Shown here: one piece after another, positions 25,091-32,592 of the stretch | Numbering within the stretch: the first letter of the stretch is position 1 | Layout of the letters: every line of letters begins with the position of its first letter | From: an uncultured Eubacteriales bacterium | GTDB lineage: Bacteria; Bacillota; Clostridia; Oscillospirales; Acutalibacteraceae | Reading direction: 5' to 3' | NCBI GenBank assembly: GCA_934486455.1 | Contig: CAKSPR010000013.1 | Span: 1 to 36,002, forward strand | DNA length: 36,002 nucleotides | The notes under the pieces: model-generated | Told to the model about the DNA's origin: nothing | The model's database searches: none | Seen by the model: the letters and a program-made list of their open reading frames with translations, nothing else | Position numbers and translations under genes: made by a program

Positions 25091-26293
25091 GTGGAAAAGA
25101 GAACGGCAGACAGCGGCATGCACATTGTCGAGCTGAGATGGGAGCATTTTATAATGGGTCTGCTCAGCGGAAGCTACAATTTGGCCGGCGCAAAGAGAGA
25201 GGCTACCCGTCTGGGCGTTCCTGCGGTTGATCATCAATATGTATGTATGCTTTTTTCGGCCGATGCGATGCCGCTTACCTCCGCCCTTATAGACCCTGCC
25301 GGTCTTGTTCAGGAAATGCTCAGAAAGCACGGCAGAGGCTTTGCCTTATCCCTTCCCAATGCAACGGTTTTGGGAATTTTATCCCTACCCGACAATCGGA
25401 CGAAATTCGACCGCATTATTTACGAGTCGGCCGAGGAGATTAAGGCCCGTCTTGAGCTTGCCACGGAGGAAACGGTTACGGTTGGGGTAGGGGAGATAGT
25501 TTACGAGCTGTCGAATCTTAACGCCTCCTTTTCCGCGGCCAAAAAGTGCCTCGACCGCAAGGAATATACCGGCGGCGACAGAATATACACCTATTCCGAG
25601 CCCCGCCAGGTGCTGCCCGACTGCCCCTTTGCTTTGCCCTGCGAAAAGCGGCTGTCAGCCTCGGTGAGAAAGGGAAGCCTTATCGACGCAAAGCAAAATA
25701 TCGAGGAAATAAAAACCGCTCTGGATAAGATGAGCGAGTCCCTCAGGCCTATCGATTATAAATTCTTCTTTCTCGAAACGGTGGTATGTCTTTCGCTCAG
25801 CACCGGAGCTACCGCAAAATCCGACCGCAGGGTGTGTTCGGCAAATCTCAATATATTTGAAATGGCGGCAAGGGTAAAGGATTCCCAAAGCTATACCGAA
25901 GAGGCGGCGGCATATCTTGAATCGCTTTTCAAGCTTTCGGGCACAAAGGAAAAAAGCAAAAAGCGTCTGCAGATAGATGCGGCGGTGAGCTATATCAATT
26001 CGCATTATTCCGAAAAGATAACCCTTGAAGATTTAGCCGAGCTTTGCGAGCTGAGCGTTTCGTATTTTTGCAAGCTGTTCAAAAGCGAGATCGGCGAGAG
26101 CTTTGCCGATTATCTTACATGGGTGAGGGTGGAAAAGGCCATTGAGCTTTTAAGAGATCCCAAGATGAAGATATATGAAATCTCCGAGGAGGTGGGGTAC
26201 AGCGACGTGCAGTACTTTAACAAGGTGTTCCGAGACACCACCGGCGTTTCCCCGTCCTTCTACCGCAACCACCTGCTTTTTTCCTCCGATTAG
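25091..26293 (+). CDS. AraC-family transcriptional regulator
   Basis: The 400-residue protein ends in an AraC/XylS double helix-turn-helix (about 295-395): YINSHYSEKITLEDLAELC, LSVSYFCKLFKSEIGESFADYL, then the second unit IYEISEEVGYSDVQYFNKVFRD and the closing GVSPSFYR. Ahead of it (about 125-180) is the VGVGEIVYELSNLNASFSAAKKCL segment common in YesN-type regulators, but there is no receiver domain, so input is not by phosphorylation in the usual way. I start at GTG 25091 because GGAGG lies seven bases before it. Regulation of the dehydrogenase and sugar transporter downstream is inferred from position only. Confidence 0.9.
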   Translation: MEKRTADSGMHIVELRWEHFIMGLLSGSYNLAGAKREATRLGVPAVDHQYVCMLFSADAMPLTSALIDPAGLVQEMLRKHGRGFALSLPNATVLGILSLPDNRTKFDRIIYESAEEIKARLELATEETVTVGVGEIVYELSNLNASFSAAKKCLDRKEYTGGDRIYTYSEPRQVLPDCPFALPCEKRLSASVRKGSLIDAKQNIEEIKTALDKMSESLRPIDYKFFFLETVVCLSLSTGATAKSDRRVCSANLNIFEMAARVKDSQSYTEEAAAYLESLFKLSGTKEKSKKRLQIDAAVSYINSHYSEKITLEDLAELCELSVSYFCKLFKSEIGESFADYLTWVRVEKAIELLRDPKMKIYEISEEVGYSDVQYFNKVFRDTTGVSPSFYRNHLLFSSD

Positions 26294-26332
26294 TTCGGCG
26301 ATATTACATTAAAACAAAGTATAATAATAAAG

Positions 26333-26373
26333 CGGCGCAGTCGGCATTAAACCAACCGACTGCGCCGTTTTTT
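26333..26373 (+). terminator. Terminator after the AraC-family gene
   Basis: CGGCGCAGTCGG (26333-26344) and CCGACTGCGCCG (26356-26367) form a perfect 12-bp stem followed by six Ts. Confidence 0.93.
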
Positions 26374-26497
26374 CAGCATTGTCGGGCGTCGGTAAATACG
26401 GCGCTCCTTTTTAAGATATTAAGCTTCGTTTTCCCGAGACTGTCCTCTTTTAAGAATTTTGCGTCAGAAAATTGCACCGGGTTTATAGGAAAATGCA

Positions 26498-26540
26498 TGT
26501 CATGGTTACATTGACAAAAAAACTTAATAAAAAGCAAAAT
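26498..26540 (+). promoter_or_regulatory. Probable promoter/operator for the zinc dehydrogenase
   Basis: A perfect TTGACA (26511-26516) is followed 18 bases later by CAAAAT (26535-26540), a weak -10. TGTCA (26498-26502) and TGACA (26512-26516) form an inverted repeat with a 9-base gap that overlaps the -35, a plausible operator. A separate TATAAT at 26595-26600 lacks a -35. Confidence 0.4.
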
Positions 26541-26642
26541 AATATAAAGACTTTATCCAAAGACGGTGGTAGAATTACATTGAAAAATCGGGGATATAAT
26601 AATCCTTGGACATTTTCAATTTAAAAATTCGGAGGTAATAAA

Positions 26643-27674
26643 ATGAAAGCTGCATATTTAAAAGCGCCTTATATGTTTGAGGTCAGAGATGTTGAGCTTA
26701 GGGAAATCAAGGACACCGAGGTTATTGTGGATGTTAAGGCCTGCGGATTTTGCGGACACGACAACATTTTGGCCTCCTATCAGGCTAAGGACTGGGAGCC
26801 TTTCGGCCATGAGTTTTCGGGAATCGTGGAAAAGGTCGGAAAGCTTGTCACCAATGTTAAGGTAGGGGATAGGGTTTGTGTCGAAACGGCCACCTTTGAC
26901 CCTCTTCTCGATTGCTCGCGAAACGGTCGTCCGGATTTTGACAACACACCCTGCGGAGACAGCTTTATGGAGCTTGACAAGGGCTTCCGCACGGGCATGG
27001 GTTTTGCCGAAAAGGCCATTGTTCCGGCAAGTCTCTGCGTTAAATTTGACGGAATGACCTTTGAGGAAGCGGCCATTATGGAGCCTATGGGAGTCGCTTA
27101 TGATCTGTTTATGACTTCAGACATCAAGCTTAACAACGATGTGCTGGTGCTTGGCTGCGGACCCATCGGTCTTATGGCGCTTCAGATGGCTAAAGCCGGC
27201 GGGGCGAGAAAGATCTATGCCGCAGAGTTTTCCACCGCAACAGCAAGATGTGAAATGGCAAAAAAATTCGGCGCCGACGAAATCATTTATACCGACAAGG
27301 TAAAGCTTGAAGATTACAAATTCGAAAAGGGCGGAGTTGATCGCGTGCTTGTGACTGCACCGCCGAAAACCATCGGCACTGCCTGCAATGTCTGCAATAC
27401 CGGCGGAATAGTTGCATTTCTCGGCATAAGCTATAACGAGCCCACAGTTACCTTTGATTCCAATGTGGTACATCTGAACAAGCTTCAGATCAGAGGCTCA
27501 AACGCCATTCCGGCACTGTATTTCCCCCTGTGCATCGACCTTGTAAAGGCGGGAATCGTGGATGTCAAGAGTCTTGTTTCCCACACCTTTGCTCTTGAAA
27601 ACCTTCCCGAGGCCATGAAGAAATACTATGAGGACAAGGCCACTGCCTTAAAGGCTGTTATGGTTAAGCCCTGA
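26643..27674 (+). CDS. Zinc-type medium-chain alcohol/polyol dehydrogenase
   Basis: The 343-residue protein is an MDR-family NAD(P)-dependent dehydrogenase resembling sorbitol, galactitol-phosphate or threonine dehydrogenases. Catalytic zinc ligands are present: C37 in ACGFCGHD, H56-E57 in FGHEFSG and E147 in IMEPMG. The Rossmann motif is VLGCGPIGLMALQMAK. The lobe that normally carries four structural-zinc cysteines keeps only C91 and C104. The ATG follows CGGAGG. The neighbouring AraC regulator and CUT2 sugar transporter suggest a sugar or polyol substrate; specificity is not readable. Confidence 0.87.
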   Translation: MKAAYLKAPYMFEVRDVELREIKDTEVIVDVKACGFCGHDNILASYQAKDWEPFGHEFSGIVEKVGKLVTNVKVGDRVCVETATFDPLLDCSRNGRPDFDNTPCGDSFMELDKGFRTGMGFAEKAIVPASLCVKFDGMTFEEAAIMEPMGVAYDLFMTSDIKLNNDVLVLGCGPIGLMALQMAKAGGARKIYAAEFSTATARCEMAKKFGADEIIYTDKVKLEDYKFEKGGVDRVLVTAPPKTIGTACNVCNTGGIVAFLGISYNEPTVTFDSNVVHLNKLQIRGSNAIPALYFPLCIDLVKAGIVDVKSLVSHTFALENLPEAMKKYYEDKATALKAVMVKP

Positions 27675-27799
27675 TTGCCGTACGGGCAAAAAAACCGACG
27701 GCTCGGCGGCATCTTAAAACAATAATTTTCCGCAGTCGGCGGGTTTTTGAACAAAGTCTTTCTTTCCATTTGTCGAAGAAATTCGGCAGTCTTGTGTTT

Positions 27800-27843
27800 C
27801 TCCCATTTCCCGAGGACAAAACCTTGGGAAATGGGAGTTTTTT
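27800..27843 (+). terminator. Terminator after the zinc dehydrogenase
   Basis: CTCCCATTTCCCGAGG pairs with CCTTGGGAAATGGGAG (16 bp, one G-U) around a 6-base loop, followed by TTTTTTG and more Ts. It stands about 125 bases past the stop. Confidence 0.92.
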
Positions 27844-27989
27844 GTTTTTAAACGGTGCTTTTTTGCACCTGCCCGCAGCGCTTTTGTCTGCCGGGCTTTG
27901 AATATTATTTTTTAATATGCAAACAATATTACAAATTCTCATCGTGCGTCACATAGCATTATATTTTGTTTTAGGCTTTTAAAAAGTAC

Positions 27990-28114
27990 ACCGTTTTAAC
28001 GGCCGAAGGTCGGGTCAGCAGTGTCCGAACGGCATAATCGCACCGAGAGCGGCCGGAAAAGCGCACGGGCATGACAATGCCGAAAAGCCCGTGAAGCCGA
28101 GTCTTTAAAACGGT
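27990..28114. other. GC-rich structured intergenic element (candidate RNA)
   Basis: ACCGTTTTAA (27990-27999) and TTAAAACGGT (28105-28114) are perfect 10-base complements enclosing about 105 bases that are much richer in G and C than the flanks. Inside, CACGGGC (28064-28070) pairs with GCCCGTG (28087-28093), competing with GGCAT/ATGCC (28068-28072 and 28077-28081). A weaker hairpin plus TCTTTTTG follows near 28170-28205. It has the shape of a multi-branched RNA, but matches no family I know; a promoter is not evident. Confidence 0.4.
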
Positions 28115-28331
28115 TGAAAACAGCTTGAAATCGGAATTGTTTTAATACGCTTATATTTATAGGTAAAAAGAACACAGAAATTTATCACGTTACCGTGTCT
28201 TTTTGTAATCATAGTTGAAAATGACAAAATAATATAAGATTAGGCAAAAAATTATGTAGATTATAATTGCTTATGTAATATACAATAGGCTTGCCCGATG
28301 AGGGAAAACTTAAAAAAAGGAGAAACAAAAA

Positions 28332-29330
28332 ATGAAGAAGCTAATCGCACTATTGTTGTCAGTCGCCATGATCGCGGCATTCACCTCTTGCAGCCCGTCA
28401 GGCGGAGACGACACCAGCAAGGACGGCAGTCAGGTCAAGGTGGCCGGTATGGTTTACCTTGAGGATCAGTTTATGCGTATGATGAGCGCAGGATATAAAG
28501 CTGCCGCTAACGAAGCAGGTGCCAACTACCGAGAATTCAACTGCAACCAGGACCAGGCAAAGGAAACCCAAACCATCAATACCTATGTTCAGGACAAAAT
28601 TGACGGTATAGCAATTGCTCCTCTTAATCAGGATTCCTCCATTGAGGCTGTCAAGAGCGCTGCAAACGCCGGAGTTAAGGTTGTTCTTACCGACTCCACC
28701 CTGACCGACGGCTCCTTCCTGGTAGGCGGATTTACCTCCGACCAGAAACAGCTGGGCGCTTCCACCGGCAAGGCAGCGAAAGAATTCCTCGAGAAAACTC
28801 TCGGCGCTACCAAAGAAAATCCCGTTGAAATAGCAGTTGTTTGCTTTGACTCCCTTCTTCCCGAAAAATCCGGTGCCCGTGTTGACGGATTCCTCGGCGA
28901 AGTCGGCGACCTTGTAAAGGTTGTTGACCGTCAGGACGCATGGGAGCAGGATAAGGCTGTTACCACTGTTGACGGTATTTTGACCGCTCATCCCAATGTT
29001 AAGCTTATCTATGCTGCCAACGACGGCGGAACAGTCGGTTCGACCATGGCTATTGAAAACAAGGGCCTTAAAGATGTTTATGTATTCGGTATCGACGCTT
29101 CCGAGCAGATAGCCTCCTATCTCCAGAACGACAAAAACGTTCTTCAGGCCGTTACCGGTCAGGACGCATATCAGATGGGCTATCAGAGCATGCAGATGCT
29201 TATTAAAGCCATCAAGGGCGAGAGCACCGGCAATGCAGGCCAGGTTAAGACCGTTGACGGAATTCTGCTTACCCGCACCAATCCCGACGGCATCAAGACT
29301 TATCTCGACGATCTTAAAAAGATCGGCTGA
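28332..29330 (+). CDS. Sugar ABC transporter substrate-binding lipoprotein (RbsB-like)
   Basis: The 332-residue protein has a lipoprotein signal with lipobox FTSC (C20) and the type I periplasmic-binding fold of the ribose/galactose family: KVAGMVYLEDQFMRMM, the YVQDKIDGIAIAPLNQDSS segment, GVKVVLTDSTL, AANDGGTVGSTMAIE, VFGIDASEQI and a final QMGYQSMQMLIKAI. It would capture a monosaccharide or polyol outside the membrane for the ATPase and permease that follow. A strong AAAGGAGA precedes the ATG. The 657-base gap upstream holds a terminator and the structured element; several AT-rich -10-like sequences are present but none has a convincing -35. Confidence 0.92.
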   Translation: MKKLIALLLSVAMIAAFTSCSPSGGDDTSKDGSQVKVAGMVYLEDQFMRMMSAGYKAAANEAGANYREFNCNQDQAKETQTINTYVQDKIDGIAIAPLNQDSSIEAVKSAANAGVKVVLTDSTLTDGSFLVGGFTSDQKQLGASTGKAAKEFLEKTLGATKENPVEIAVVCFDSLLPEKSGARVDGFLGEVGDLVKVVDRQDAWEQDKAVTTVDGILTAHPNVKLIYAANDGGTVGSTMAIENKGLKDVYVFGIDASEQIASYLQNDKNVLQAVTGQDAYQMGYQSMQMLIKAIKGESTGNAGQVKTVDGILLTRTNPDGIKTYLDDLKKIG

Positions 29331-29348
29331 TGACCGATAGTCGCAAAG

Positions 29349-29369
29349 GACAAAAGACAGTCTTTTGTC
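29349..29369 (+). other. Stem-loop directly after the sugar-binding protein gene
   Basis: GACAAAAGA and TCTTTTGTC form a perfect 9-bp stem with a 3-base loop, 18 bases after the stop codon. A further TACAAC/GTTGTA hairpin follows (29380-29398). With no U-tract these are more likely mRNA 3' stabilisers or partial pause sites than full terminators. Confidence 0.5.
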
Positions 29370-29497
29370 AGCGTAATATTACAACAGTACACGTTGTACT
29401 CCTTTTACCTCCTTTGTGCTTTTAAACGGCCGAATTTGTTTTTTTGCCGTTGCAAATAAAATATTGAACCTTTTGCACAAAGAGGTTTGAGTAGTTC

Positions 29498-29540
29498 TTC
29501 CCCGGAGAGGCCGCTTGAAAACGGCGGCTTCTCCGGGGAA
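29498..29540 (+). other. Very strong intercistronic hairpin between binding protein and ATPase genes
   Basis: TTCCCCGGAGA pairs with TCTCCGGGGAA, and the stem continues through GGCCGC/GGCGGC for about 18 bp with a 7-base loop. No U-tract follows. It lies about 35 bases before the ATPase ATG. Such hairpins typically protect the upstream mRNA so that binding protein is made in excess over the membrane parts. Confidence 0.65.
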
Positions 29541-29576
29541 TGCAAAACAACATAATCAAAGGAATGAGGAATTTTA

Positions 29577-31106
29577 ATGAGCGTTTTAGAAGCCCGTAAT
29601 ATTACAAAGGTATTTCCCGGAACGGTCGCTCTTGACGATGTATCGGTTTCCTTTGACAGTGGCAAGGTGCACGCCATCGTCGGTAAGAACGGATCGGGAA
29701 AATCCACCTTGCTCAAAATAATTTCGGGTGCACAGCAGGCCACTTCCGGAGTGCTTATACTCGACGGCAGAGAGGTAAAGATAGCCTCCACAACCGACGC
29801 CTTTAAGGACGGCATCGCCACCGTGTACCAGGAGCTCAGTCTTATCCCGACACTTTCGGTAACCGAGAACATTCTGCTCGGAAGAATGCCGATGAAATAC
29901 GGAATGATAGACTGGAATGCCGCAAATTCTCAGGTTAAGAGCCTTTTGCAGGAGCTGAGCATTGACATACCGGTCACCGCCAAGGTGTCTTCGCTTAGTA
30001 TGTGGCAGCGGCAGATGATAGAAATTGCGAAAGCAATGAGCTTTAATCCTAAGGTGCTTCAGCTTGACGAGCCCACTTCTTCTCTTGCCCGACACGAGGT
30101 TGCCGCCCTCTTTAAGATGGTGAGAAAGCTGAAGGAAAAGGATGTTATTATCACATATGTTTCCCACAAGCTTCAGGAGCTTTGGGAAATAGCCGATGAC
30201 TGTACCGTCATCCGCGACGGAAAATATATCGGCAAAAAGAACATGTCGGAGCTTACCCACCGTGAGCTTATTGATATGATGTTCGGCGATACGCAGGTTC
30301 AGACCCGTCCCGACGATCTTATGGTTTCGGACGAAGTGGTGCTCAGGGTCAATAATCTGACCAGAGAAGGAAAGTTTGAAAACGTTTCCTTTGAGCTTCA
30401 CAAGGGTGAGGTCCTCGGAATAGCCGGAATGCTCGGCTCGGGAAGAACAGAGCTTCTCAAATCTATTTTCGGAGCCGATAAATTTGACGGCGGAACGGTT
30501 GAGTTCGGCGGTCAGACCATAAACAAACATCATTCCAACCTTAAAAAGATGAAATCTCTTGGTATGGCGCTTACCCCCGAGGATCGAAAGACCGAAGGAT
30601 TGGTACTGATGTCATCCATTAACCGTAATTTGGTTTATGCAAGCCTCGGCGCTCTGTCGAAGTTTGGCTTTATGAACGAGAAAAAAGAAAAACAGTATAT
30701 AGACAGACAGGTGGACGAGCTGCAGATAAAGGTTGCATCCACGGCCCTGCCGGTAACCTCTCTTTCGGGAGGAAACCAGCAAAAGGTGGTTGTGGGCAAC
30801 TGGCTCAACACCGACCCCACCGTCATGCTTTTCGATGAGCCCTCCCGAGGCATCGATGTTGCCGCAAAGCAGCAGATCTTCAGAATAATGTGGGATCAGT
30901 CGAGAAAAGGAATTTCAAGCATTATGGTTTCCAGTGAGCTGGAGGAACTGCTTGAGGTGTGTCAGAGAATACTGATTATGTGCGAAGGAAAAATAGTCGG
31001 CCAAGTCGATCCCGACGAGATTTCCACCAACGAGCTTTATGCTCTTTGTATGGGAGATCGCTCGGACGGAAAAGGCAGCTATGACAACCCTTCCCAAAAT
31101 AATTAA
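29577..31106 (+). CDS. Sugar ABC transporter ATPase, tandem-domain (RbsA/MglA type)
   Basis: The 509-residue protein has two fused ATPase domains as in CUT2 importers. Domain 1 has Walker A GKNGSGKST (36-44), signature LSMWQRQMIEIAKA (normally LSxxxxQ) and Walker B VLQLDEPTSSL. Domain 2 has a degenerate Walker A GMLGSGRTEL, as usual for the family, signature LSGGNQQKVV and VMLFDEPSRGIDV. It powers uptake through the permease next door. The ATG follows GAATGAGGA. The permease gene starts 13 bases after its stop. Confidence 0.95.
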   Translation: MSVLEARNITKVFPGTVALDDVSVSFDSGKVHAIVGKNGSGKSTLLKIISGAQQATSGVLILDGREVKIASTTDAFKDGIATVYQELSLIPTLSVTENILLGRMPMKYGMIDWNAANSQVKSLLQELSIDIPVTAKVSSLSMWQRQMIEIAKAMSFNPKVLQLDEPTSSLARHEVAALFKMVRKLKEKDVIITYVSHKLQELWEIADDCTVIRDGKYIGKKNMSELTHRELIDMMFGDTQVQTRPDDLMVSDEVVLRVNNLTREGKFENVSFELHKGEVLGIAGMLGSGRTELLKSIFGADKFDGGTVEFGGQTINKHHSNLKKMKSLGMALTPEDRKTEGLVLMSSINRNLVYASLGALSKFGFMNEKKEKQYIDRQVDELQIKVASTALPVTSLSGGNQQKVVVGNWLNTDPTVMLFDEPSRGIDVAAKQQIFRIMWDQSRKGISSIMVSSELEELLEVCQRILIMCEGKIVGQVDPDEISTNELYALCMGDRSDGKGSYDNPSQNN

Positions 31107-31119
31107 CGAGGTGAAAATT

Positions 31120-32115
31120 ATGACTAAAACAAAAGCTCCCGCGTCTCCGCTTTTGAAGGTAGCTTCGGCGGCCGACCGCTTTAAACTTGAAATAATTCTT
31201 GTGGTGGTGTTTATCGTTGCCACATTCCTCTCTCCCTCCTTCCTTACCTCTGGCAACCTTCTTAACGTTCTCCGTACCGCGTCCCTCAAGGGCGTTATCG
31301 CATTCGGTATGACCTTCGTCATCATCTGCGGCGAGATCGATCTTTCGATAGGCTCGACCGTAGGACTCAGCGGAATCGTGGCCGCACTCATTTTAAAGGC
31401 CACCCTTGCGGCGGGTGTAAACGGCGCGCTTGCCGGTGTAATCGCCATTGCCGGAACGCTTATCGCATGTTCCCTTATCGGACTTATAAACGGTCTGCTT
31501 ATGACTTACTTCAACATGCCCTCCTTTATCGTTACCCTCGGTATGGTCAACGTGCTTTACGGCGTAGCGGCTCTGCTTGCGCCCTATCCGGTAACAGGCC
31601 TTCCCGAATGGTATAAATGGTTCGGCTCGGGCACCCTCTTCGGTTTCCTGCCCGTACCCGCAATGTTCCTTGCGCTGTTCTTTATCGTGACCCTGATTGT
31701 TTTGAGAAAGACCAAATTCGGCCGCTCGGTTTATGCGGTGGGCGGAAACGCAGAATCTGCCCGTCTTTCGGGTATCAATGTTAAAAAGGTCAGAATTATC
31801 GTTATGATGATCGTACAGTTCTGCGCCGCCTTCGCCGGAATAATGATGTCCGCACAGGTTATGTCGGGCACATACACCTTCGGACGCGGCTGGGAAATGG
31901 ACGTCATCGCATCGGTCATCATCGGCGGTGCAAGCCTTGCAGGCGGTCTCGGAACCTCCTGGGGCACATTTATCGGTATCATCTTCCTCGGAATTATCAA
32001 CAACATCATGACCCTTACCGGCGTATCCTCCGATATGCAGTATGTGGTACAGGGCCTGCTCATCATCGGAGCGGTGCTGCTCAATTCCTTCAACAACCGT
32101 AAAAAGAACGCCTGA
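31120..32115 (+). CDS. Sugar ABC transporter permease (RbsC type)
   Basis: I start at ATG 31120, preceded by GAGGTG and located 13 bases after the ATPase stop; the frame is open further back but that would overlap the ATPase. The 331-residue product has about nine to ten membrane helices and the family motifs GEIDLSIGSTVGLSG, TLGMVNVLYG, GRSVYAVGGNAESARLSGI and LAGGLGTSWGTFIG. It forms the membrane channel of the CUT2 importer. No sugar kinase or mutarotase gene accompanies the set. Confidence 0.95.
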   Translation: MTKTKAPASPLLKVASAADRFKLEIILVVVFIVATFLSPSFLTSGNLLNVLRTASLKGVIAFGMTFVIICGEIDLSIGSTVGLSGIVAALILKATLAAGVNGALAGVIAIAGTLIACSLIGLINGLLMTYFNMPSFIVTLGMVNVLYGVAALLAPYPVTGLPEWYKWFGSGTLFGFLPVPAMFLALFFIVTLIVLRKTKFGRSVYAVGGNAESARLSGINVKKVRIIVMMIVQFCAAFAGIMMSAQVMSGTYTFGRGWEMDVIASVIIGGASLAGGLGTSWGTFIGIIFLGIINNIMTLTGVSSDMQYVVQGLLIIGAVLLNSFNNRKKNA

Positions 32116-32163
32116 TGATTTTCGGCCGTCGGCCGACTTAAAAAAATACAAGCATCCTTGAAA

Positions 32164-32236
32164 AGCTGCGCTCGGGGCATCTCTCTTCAGATCGGTATTT
32201 CCGCTCTGAACCCTCGGGCGCAGTTAAATTTTTTTT
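32164..32236 (+). terminator. Terminator of the sugar transporter operon
   Basis: CTGCGCTCGGGG (32166-32177) pairs with the run CCTCGGGCGCAG (32212-32223) using G-U pairs; an inner CAGATCGG/CCGCTCTG hairpin fills the loop. After TTAAA come eight Ts (32229-32236). Confidence 0.72.
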
Positions 32237-32246
32237 AAAAAAGGTG

Positions 32247-32275
32247 TTGACAAAGCAATATAATTGTGCTATTAT
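32247..32275 (+). promoter_or_regulatory. Promoter of the met transporter operon
   Basis: TTGACA (32247-32252), a 17-bp spacer and TATTAT (32270-32275) with an extended TGC. Transcription would start at about 32283, giving a leader of roughly 180 bases before the small reading frame and 310 before metQ. Confidence 0.83.
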
Positions 32276-32283
32276 CTTACCAA

Positions 32284-32300
32284 CCTACGGAATAGGTAGG
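32284..32300 (+). promoter_or_regulatory. Inverted repeat at the met transcription start, likely operator
   Basis: CCTAC-N7-GTAGG begins nine bases after the -10, so a bound repressor would block the start site. The arrangement resembles sites of Rrf2/CymR-type sulfur regulators in Firmicutes, but I cannot assign the regulator from sequence. Confidence 0.5.
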
Positions 32301-32304
32301 AATT

Positions 32305-32451
32305 AAAACCGAACGAAATACCGCAAATACTCTTGACAGACGCTCGGTTTTATGGTATGAACAGAGTGCGGGAGTTATCAAAGGCGAATTTCTCCGAAGG
32401 GAAAATGCTGCTTTTGAAATTTTACACCTGCACAGTAACGGCAGTGCCGTT
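32305..32451 (+). promoter_or_regulatory. Structured leader of the met transporter operon, possible pseudoknot
   Basis: AAAACCGAACG (32305-32315) pairs with CGCTCGGTTTT (32341-32351), one mismatch. Loop segments ATACC (32318-32322) and CCGCA (32321-32325) are complementary to GGTAT (32354-32358) and TGCGG (32367-32371) beyond the stem, as in an H-type pseudoknot. TCAAAGGC (32378-32385) pairs with GCTTTTGA (32410-32417). AACGGC/GCCGTT (32437-32451) stands just before the ribosome site of the small frame. No SAM-I or T-box core is present. A second TTGACA-17-TATGAA (32333-32361) in the same stretch offers a plainer explanation for part of it. Confidence 0.4.
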
Positions 32452-32464
32452 TTGGAGGGAAGAT

Positions 32465-32536
32465 ATGAAAAACTTTTTTGAAAAGCTTGTCAGGTCTAAT
32501 TTCCGCTTCGGGCGAATGTGCAGCTGTACAAAATAA
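32465..32536 (+). CDS. Small 23-residue reading frame upstream of metQ (possible leader peptide)
   Basis: ATG 32465 has a good GGAGGG six bases before it and the frame ends at TAA 32536, 56 bases before metQ. It begins MKNFFEKLVRSNF and ends RMCSCTK, with Met and two Cys near the end, as a sulfur-sensing leader peptide might have. The hairpin at 32437-32451 could mask its ribosome site. No terminator follows it, so classical attenuation is not clear. It could also be a small protein in its own right. I do not recognise a family. Confidence 0.5.
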   Translation: MKNFFEKLVRSNFRFGRMCSCTK

Positions 32537-32592
32537 AAGCGTTTAACAGACAACACATTTAAAAAAATTATTACCCGAAAGGAAAATTTATC

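Noticed and set aside
27664..27942. 92-codon minus-strand frame after the zinc dehydrogenase
   Set aside because: It runs through the strong terminator hairpin at 27800-27843 and its composition is basic and unlike a protein.
32333..32464. Upstream extension of the small pre-metQ frame to a TTG start (67 residues)
   Set aside because: The TTG lies within a TTGACA promoter-like hexamer and has no ribosome site; the ATG at 32465 has a good one.
32276..32592. SAM-I riboswitch or Met T-box upstream of metQ
   Set aside because: I looked for the S-box core and the T-box AGGGTGGTACC-type motif and found neither.
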